Positions 57,672 through 64,000 of a stretch of DNA of 64,000 nucleotides are shown piece by piece (position 1 is the stretch's first letter; every line of letters begins with the position of its first letter). Where the stretch lies: NCBI RefSeq assembly GCF_002994745.2, contig NC_037092.1, positions 19,459,501 to 19,523,500 of the forward strand, in the 5' to 3' direction. Under the pieces are notes generated by a model. The model saw only the letters and a list, made by a program, of their open reading frames with translations. It did not search any database and was not told where the DNA came from. Position numbers and translations under genes: made by a program. The DNA is from Rosa chinensis (taxonomy: Eukaryota; Streptophyta; Magnoliopsida; Rosales; Rosaceae).

Positions 57672-60600
57672 ATGGTTAACAGCATTCCAATGATCACCTT
57701 ATTGTGTTTGCTCGTCAGCTTCTGGACTTGTCATGGTGCAGCTGCACTGTTCATTGGAGACACGCTTAATCCAGGGGAGGCCCTCAATTCCTCGAGCTCT
57801 ATGGTCTCCGCTTCGGGGGAGTTTACGTTGGGTTTCAACTCCGGCTACCTCATTCTGAGGTGCAAGAACTATGCGGTTTGGGTTGCCAACCTGCACACTC
57901 CGATTTCAGACCCTTCGTCGGCGCTTCTCACCTTGGAAAAGAACACAACTGTCCTGCAAATTACCCTGAAAGGCAAGAATCCCATCGTTCTTTACTCCCC
58001 TTTTCATGATAATAGTACCAATAATGTTGTGGCTACCCTGTTAGATTCTGGCAATTTAGTCCTACGAGAGGTCAATCAGAACGTTTCAAACTCTCCGTTG
58101 TGGCAAAGCTTTGACGGTCCTAATGTGGCTCTTAGGCCGGGGATGAAATTAGGTTTTGATGCTGGTCTAAGTATAACTAGCAACAGTATGTCGATTTGGA
58201 GTTGGCAGGAAAATCAGAACAGCCCGGGGCCAGGGTCTTTCAGCCTTTATTGGGATTCCGGCACGCGCCAATTGCAAGTTAGGAGAAACGGGGATCTTTG
58301 GTGGACTAGCGAAACATTGAAAAGTGGAATATACGAGTATGCTAATTTCCGTAATAAATCCAAGGTCTACAATTTTAGCGTGGTTTCATATGAGAATGGA
58401 GACTTCTTCAGTTACACTGTCGTTGGTGATCCAAATGGCAGATCAGCCTGGGTGCTAGACACAGGTGGGGAGCTTTATGATGTTAACTATAATATTTCTA
58501 TTGGGTCAGCAGGTGACTGTGATGGCTATAATTATCACACCACCTATAGCTATGTCGCGATCGACGGCTATAACCCCGTTGCTGGGAAGTGCCAGAGATG
58601 GAGTGGCCGGGCCACTCTTTATTGTCCTGTGGCAACATCCTCTGGTGCATTTATTCAGCCGACAGAAAGGCGCTCCTTTAGACCAATCAGTATGAACATG
58701 TATATCAATTCAACATGGGAGGAGACAAATTCAAGTCGATATGGGATTTATGAATGTATGGCTACTTGTTGGATGGACTGTGACTGCCTTGGTTTCGAAT
58801 TTCTCTTTGATAATCAGACTGGATGTCGATTTTGGAGCGTAAAGTATTCTCAGGTCCTTGAAGATCCGGATAGTTCTGCAACTAAATATATTATACCAGG
58901 ACTAGTCGCTACGAATAAACCGCAATCTCGAAGAAACATAATTGGTTAGTCTACTTAACTAGTTATGCATAGTGATGTAACTAAAATATACAGCTTGAGC
59001 TATATAGTTAATAGTTTTTCGCTGTAGATGCATCACATAAGTGGATATGGATTGGTATTGCAATTGCGGCTGTTCTTCTGGCGCTGGTGCTTTGTAGCAT
59101 CTGCTACCTAATACGAAAAAGAAAACTTGCAGGTATTAGTTTCTTTAAAGATCATTATGTACACCGGTTTTTTTATGTTGCTTTTGCGAATAGAAATGAT
59201 AATTATCTGCATTAATCTTAATAGGTGAGAACCAAATAAACATCCAGGATATGCTGAACGTCATGAAATCTAATAGACCTACTGATGCTAATGGGCTTCA
59301 AAATGATGGAAAGAGGGGACAAGATTTAAGTGTATTTAGTTATGCATCTATTATAGCTGCCACTTGCAACTTCTCTAATGAAAATAAGCTCGGAGAAGGG
59401 GGTTTTGGACCTGTTTATAAGGTAAGGCTTTGAATAATGCAAGTGAATCGTTATTTGAAAAGCTATATGGTTATTACTTCTTCTTCTTTTGCGAACATTA
59501 TATATTCAGGGGAAATTGGTGACTGGACAAGAAGTAGCAGTGAAAAGGCTTTCAAAACGTTCAGGGCAGGGATTATATGAGTTTAAGAATGAATTGATAC
59601 TTATATATGAACTCCAGCATACAAACCTTGTTCAGCTGTTTGGATTTTGCATTCATGGTGAAGAGAGGATGTTGATATACGAGTACATGCCAAACAGAAG
59701 CTTGGACTACTTTTTATTTGGTTGTTACCTTAATCTAACTCCTTGCTTAATTACTTCCATTTATCTATTTGTGATCTAATTTAATCCGATTGTACCAATT
59801 GGACAGATTCAACTAGATGCCAGCAGCAGTTAGACTGGAACAACCGTTTCAGCATAATTGAAGGAATTGCTCAAGGTTTACTTTACTTGCACAAGTATTC
59901 CAGAATGAAAGTAATTCATAGAGATTTGAAAGCAAGTAATGTTCTACTTGATGAAAGCATGAACCCCAAAATTTCCGATTTTGGAATGGCAAGGATTTTC
60001 ACGAATGATGAACAAGAAGCAAATACTATGAAGATTGTTGGGACACGGTAAGCAAACAGTTCTGATATTTTGCTTTTGGTTGTTAAGCATCCATTTGTTA
60101 TTGTAGTTGTACTGACGTATTCTTCTTCTCCTTTTGGTGCAGTGGATATATGTCCCCTGAGTATATTATGGGGGGAAAATTTTCCATAAAATCTGATGTC
60201 TATAGTTTCGGTGTATTGATGCTTGAAATCCTAAGTGGTAGAAGAAACAACAGCTTCTACAATGATGATCGCGCCCTCAATTTAGTTGGTTATGTATGTC
60301 AAACAAATCTTTGTTCTTCTTGTAGGGGTGGCGAGTTCAGTGATTATAAAATTCTAAACGAATGTGGCCTTGTTTCAGGCATGGGCGATATGGAAAGAAG
60401 GTGCAGGACTAGAACTAATGGATCCAACACTTGGCGATTCATGTGATAAAGATCATTTGTTGAGGTGCATCCATGTTGGTTTGCTTTGTGTAGAGGAAAA
60501 TGCAGCCAGTCGACCAAAGGTGTTAGATGTGATATCTATGCTGACTAATGAAAGCATGTCACTGCCAGTACCTACAAAACCAGCATTTTGTACAGAAAGA

Positions 60601-60690
60601 AATGTCATCACAACTACTATAGGTGGAAACGGACCGGAAGTGGTGGTATCGGTAAATGGTATCTCCAATTCTGATTTTGATGGACGTTAA
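57672..60690 (+). CDS. G-type lectin S-receptor-like serine/threonine kinase (SRLK3), 7 exons
   Basis: Predicted plasma-membrane receptor kinase. The exons I derive are 57672-58944, 59028-59132, 59225-59421, 59510-59720, 59807-60047, 60143-60293 and 60379-60690. Introns are GT-AG and the total is 2490 nt (829 aa plus stop), with the start of exon 6 uncertain by one base. Order: signal peptide ([19 protein letters not shown]), B-lectin ([25 protein letters not shown]), S-locus region, PAN ([16 protein letters not shown]), one membrane span ([20 protein letters not shown]) and RKRK. The kinase shows [10 protein letters not shown], Lys537, HRDLKASN (Asp635), DFG (Asp653), VGTR (Arg676) and SPEY. 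It is a paralogue of SRLK1 with the same intron positions. It lies 386 bp from the hAT element and looks intact. Confidence 0.93.
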
Positions 60691-61097
60691 ATTTAGTACC
60701 AAGCAAATCGCCACGCTTTCCCCTCTAGAATACAAGTGGTTATGAGCTTCGAAGTATGATTTTTAGTCGAAAAAAGTTTGAGATGGTTATGTTTTCTTCT
60801 GTTAACAAAATGTAATCATGTATGTTTTCGAAGTATTTTTGGCTGAAGTATTTATAATTTCTTATTTCATCCGTCTACTTCTGATATTGAGTTGATTATG
60901 GTCATTTTGGTTCTAAGGACAATTATCAAACTTGTGAACGTTAGGCGAGAATCATCCAAAAAAAATTAACTTTATTTGTTAAACTAGTTTTCTCAGGCCA
61001 ATTATTTCTTGCTTTTCTGAGCAGGCATAACAGGTTCATGGGTTTATCTGATTATTCTTACACTATTTACATTCTGAACTGGTAGGCTAATTACCCG
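60691..61097 (+). other. SRLK3 3' flank
   Basis: A/T-rich 3' UTR and intergenic DNA, with AATAAA-like words but no clear signal. Near 60960-61015 a short stretch repeats the words found just before SRLK3 (TTTATTTGTTAA...TAGTTTTCTC, compare 57310-57340). This may be a short direct repeat bracketing the gene. Confidence 0.5.
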
Positions 61098-61285
61098 CAC
61101 TACTACAAAAGAGGCGTAAGGGGACACAATTTAAGTGTGCCTTTTGCTACCTACAGGGACACATATGTGTTCCTAATGATCAAAGGGGACAAATAATGTA
61201 TTTGCGCCTATTGAAGGTGTTCCTATTGCTAAATGGCACACATAACTCATAACTTATGTGTCCCTATTCTTGAGTCTGGAGCCCA
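61098..61285. mobile_element. CACTA-type end or MITE fragment
   Basis: CACTACTACAAAAGAGGCG begins at 61098. It is followed by repeated GGGACACA, GTGTCCC and GTGTTCCTA words, resembling subterminal repeats. I see no right terminus with GTAGTG, so the right limit is approximate and the element seems truncated. Confidence 0.5.
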
Positions 61286-62090
61286 CCATTGTGTAACCAC
61301 CATACTCATACTCCCCTTCAAATACATTACTGTTCATTTATACTCCACAAGCTTGGGGACAGTTCCCAGATTTGTGCCAATAGGCATGTAATTATTTCTT
61401 TATTTACTTTTAGTTATTCCTTTGTTTTTTTTTTTCCTTTACATTCATGGATTAGAAAGAGCAGCTTGGGAATAGAAACAATATTCAGGGAATGGCAAAA
61501 TGCCGGATACCAAATGCATTATTAAATAATTACATTAAGACATAATTGCAGCAAAATAAATCCACATTTACATATATTTTCTCCTTTAAACAACGAGTTT
61601 AAACGTCTGGCATGCCTAAGCCCCATTCACCTTGGACTAATAAAAGCTTCATGTATCTAACATACAATTTCAGTCCTATAGTATCCTCTGAGAGCTAGGC
61701 TGTTGGTAAAATTTACCTCCTTCCAGTAATTAATATCTGTAGCTTTACTTTTGAGGAATTACTTCTACGAAAGCTGATCATCATGTCATTTGGCCACTTG
61801 GTATTATTGGAGAAGTCAGCTGATCATCATATGTCATTTGGCCAAATCTACCAACTTGTGATCTTTAAGTATGCTGACAAATCAATAATCAAAGACATCC
61901 AAGACCAAGATCGATCAAAAACAAGTCTCATGTTATCTAAAACCAGCAATACTTTAAGTTTCTCTGTTTCGATCTTCAACTATATACATATATGCATCAT
62001 ATCTTACACACTACAAAGTCGAAGCTTTCTTATAGAGAAGGAGGGAAAACCTGACAGTGTAATAACTGTGTATTCCAAGAAGAAACTTCC
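61286..62090. other. Unassigned A/T-rich intergenic DNA
   Basis: No convincing gene. The open frame 61783-62121 is low-complexity and overlaps the candidate terminal exon on the other strand. Confidence 0.4.
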
Positions 62091-62097
62091 CCAGCTC

Positions 62098-62818
62098 TCA
62101 AGCAAGCCCCTGAATAAGTAAGACAGAGAAACCACAAGCACACATTAGCAGTATTAAACAACAGATCTCAAACATAAAAAGTATTCATTCAATTTGATTG
62201 GCAAGATTAAGATAAAGAATGACACTGCTCGTGTAGTTTCTTATATATGTTCCTTGCTTATATGTATTTGAACAAAGAAATTGATCGAAAACTTACATGT
62301 CTCACTCGTTTAACCTCACTTACCCACTTATGCTCTGCATCTTGATACATGTTTTCATAATTGTCTATAAATGATACATGCTTACCACCTTCCTACACTT
62401 CAAAAAACATCCAGTTAATAAGAGTTTCAAATAATCGAATGCTTCATAAGCAACTTTTATTTAATTACCTTAACTGCCTGCAAAGCATGTTGAATAATTG
62501 GCATTGAACCACCCCAAAGTCGTGCAAGTCCCATCCAATCAAATAAAAGCTGGACTTGCTTGTGTATAGTGAAACTTAATGCTTTATACTTACTTTCACT
62601 TTTAAAATATGGATGAGAAATTGTGCCAAAATAAGTCCAAAAGGATATTCAAAATCAATATGGAACACATAAATTGAACAGCAAAGTAAATAAAAAAATG
62701 CAACCAAATAAACTGAACAAATAGAAGGAACAAAGAAAAAGACGTTTCTTATTCCTCTAAATGAGAAAACCTGAAACAAAATCAGTAACGCAGTTGAAGA
62801 ATGGCGGCTGAGTCTGAT
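62098..62818 (-). CDS. Possible 3' exons of an unidentified gene
   Basis: Four candidate exons join in frame through GT-AG sites: 62818-62771, 62554-62469, 62392-62297 and 62109-62098, the last ending in TGA. They would encode a C-terminus containing QTQPPFFNCVTDFVS, LLFDWMGLARLWGGSMPIIQ, EGGKHVSFIDNYENMYQDAE and KWVSEVKRVRH. Composition and phase look like real host coding sequence. I do not recognise the family, I could not place the 5' exons, and a candidate exon at 63073-63004 (EEIEEDETFWIMRLIDQLD) does not join in phase. It could be an old gene fragment. Confidence 0.4.
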
Positions 62819-64000
62819 CTGCAATCAAAATTTGAAGCAAATGTACTTTTAGAATAGCATGCTAGACTATAAAGGCTTTAACTCCAGTTTACTAGAGTAT
62901 CATATCTTACACACTTTGAAGCAAATGCATTATGAATGCAGGATCATATTTTACTAGAGTATAATGGCCTGTGGGATACTTCTCGCTAGCTAGCTCTAGT
63001 CACCTATCAAGCTGATCAATTAACCTCATAATCCAAAACGTCTCGTCCTCTTCAATTTCTTCATTTCGTCGTCCTGAAATCATAGAAAAGTTACATTCTT
63101 GAACTTAGAGTCTGACATTTCCATGCTCAAACCAAGCAAACTCATAATCTCAGGGAATATTTACCAATTTCCTGCGTCAAGCTATTTTTCTGCAGGACCC
63201 ACAATGAAAACAAAGATAGAATGTATAGCAAAAAATATGTCCTACGAAATCAAGGTCACACCAGGATAGAGGCGTATTGCAATAAAAGTGCTAGTTACTC
63301 ACAAGGTTAATGAAGTTATTTTAAAGCATTTTTTCAAACCCAATAAGGATCAGCCTCTTGAACTATAACCTAGACCTTTAAACAACAACAAGTAACAAAA
63401 AACCAAAATATTTTTTTGCTAATTCATATAATTCACTACTTACAGAACACATTAAACACAGAGCAGAAAGCATATATCTACACTTTACATACCCACAACT
63501 TTGAGTTCAACAAAACTAAGAATCAATGTTCCAAAGTCTCAGCAAGTTAAAGTGCATTTAGCTCTAAATTTTACCATTCTGACTAAACAGAGACAAAGAG
63601 TTGACATTTTTCTCCTTGAATGCAATCTCCCAGTTCAAATAAACATAAGATACAGTGACAGTATGATAGAAATTAGCGAACTGACCATACCCAAACACCA
63701 AAATTCACGGACCAGTAAAAAGATTGAAACTTTAACCATAGCAACTGATATATACCTTGATTTCTCCGAGTTTGATTTGAAAGGTGGAAGCTTCCTCTCT
63801 CTAGGCGGAGGCTAAGTTGGTGTGGAATATAGGGAAAGAGAGGAAATTCGAATGAAATGAAATAGGCAGGTCATCTTTTCGGGTCCTCAATCTCAATCAA
63901 TTCACATCCTTAGTTTGGCTGAACGATTCCGATGGCCTCAGGAAGCACCTTCAAACATAGGATTCAATTCAGATCGAATTGACGCTTGGTTTCGAAGCCA
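62819..64000. other. Right flank, mostly unassigned
   Basis: It contains one isolated exon-like stretch on the minus strand (63004-63073). The rest is A/T-rich with no motif I can support. The last 250 bases are richer in G/C and could be the 5' end of a neighbouring gene that lies mostly outside the window. Confidence 0.35.

Noticed and set aside
60960..61015. LTR-like direct repeat around SRLK3
   Set aside because: Only a short shared stretch with about 57300-57360; too short and imperfect to call a terminal repeat.

Overview
This window is nuclear DNA of a flowering plant, probably a eudicot. The signs are intron-rich receptor-kinase genes with plant-style GT-AG introns, and Ty1/copia, Ty3/gypsy (Tat-type), CACTA and hAT elements nested in one another. 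The species cannot be fixed from the sequence alone.

Host layer. Two apparently intact G-type lectin S-receptor-like kinase genes (here SRLK1 and SRLK3) lie at opposite ends: SRLK1 on the minus strand (906-4503, 7 exons, 834 aa) and SRLK3 on the plus strand (57672-60690, 7 exons, 829 aa). Both share the same exon plan, and the lengths I derived from splice sites keep frame throughout. The middle of the window carries a second copy of the SRLK1 5' end (SRLK2, 32964-33576, broken) with its upstream flank. That flank contains the remains of an LRK10-like receptor kinase gene in both copies. Copy 1 of the duplicated block is 906-6673 plus 22593-23777. Copy 2 is 32964-36364 plus 50927-51669. A candidate unidentified minus-strand gene end lies near 62098-62818.

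Transposon layer. Copy 1 is split by a degraded Ty1/copia element (6674-22592, TSD gaaaa). The 3' LTR of that element is itself split by an 11.2-kb CACTA element (11307-22475, TSD tta), which encodes a broken TNP2-type transposase and a broken DUF8039/Ulp1-protease-like protein. SRLK2 is cut off by the 3' half of a Tat-type Ty3/gypsy element (A, about 24265-32963). Copy 2 is split by a nearly full-length relative in the opposite orientation (B, 36365-50926, TSD ccttt). Both A and B carry, antisense to gag-pol, an intron-containing plant mobile domain (PMD) gene with its own TATA-like motif. A 4.1-kb non-autonomous CACTA element (25961-30051) sits inside the A copy of that gene. Farther right are a 634-bp hAT-type MITE (51765-52398) and a complete-looking hAT element with an intact 771-aa transposase (52668-57286). 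Both have perfect 8-bp target duplications, and the hAT ends 386 bp before the SRLK3 start codon.

How it fits together. The sequence supports a layered history. A receptor-kinase cluster was duplicated in part and then repeatedly invaded; one copy was destroyed and two were left intact. The most unusual content is the antisense PMD gene carried by the Tat retrotransposons, seen here as two diverged copies facing away from each other. All transposon coding regions except the hAT transposase and most of the element B pol carry visible stops or frameshifts.
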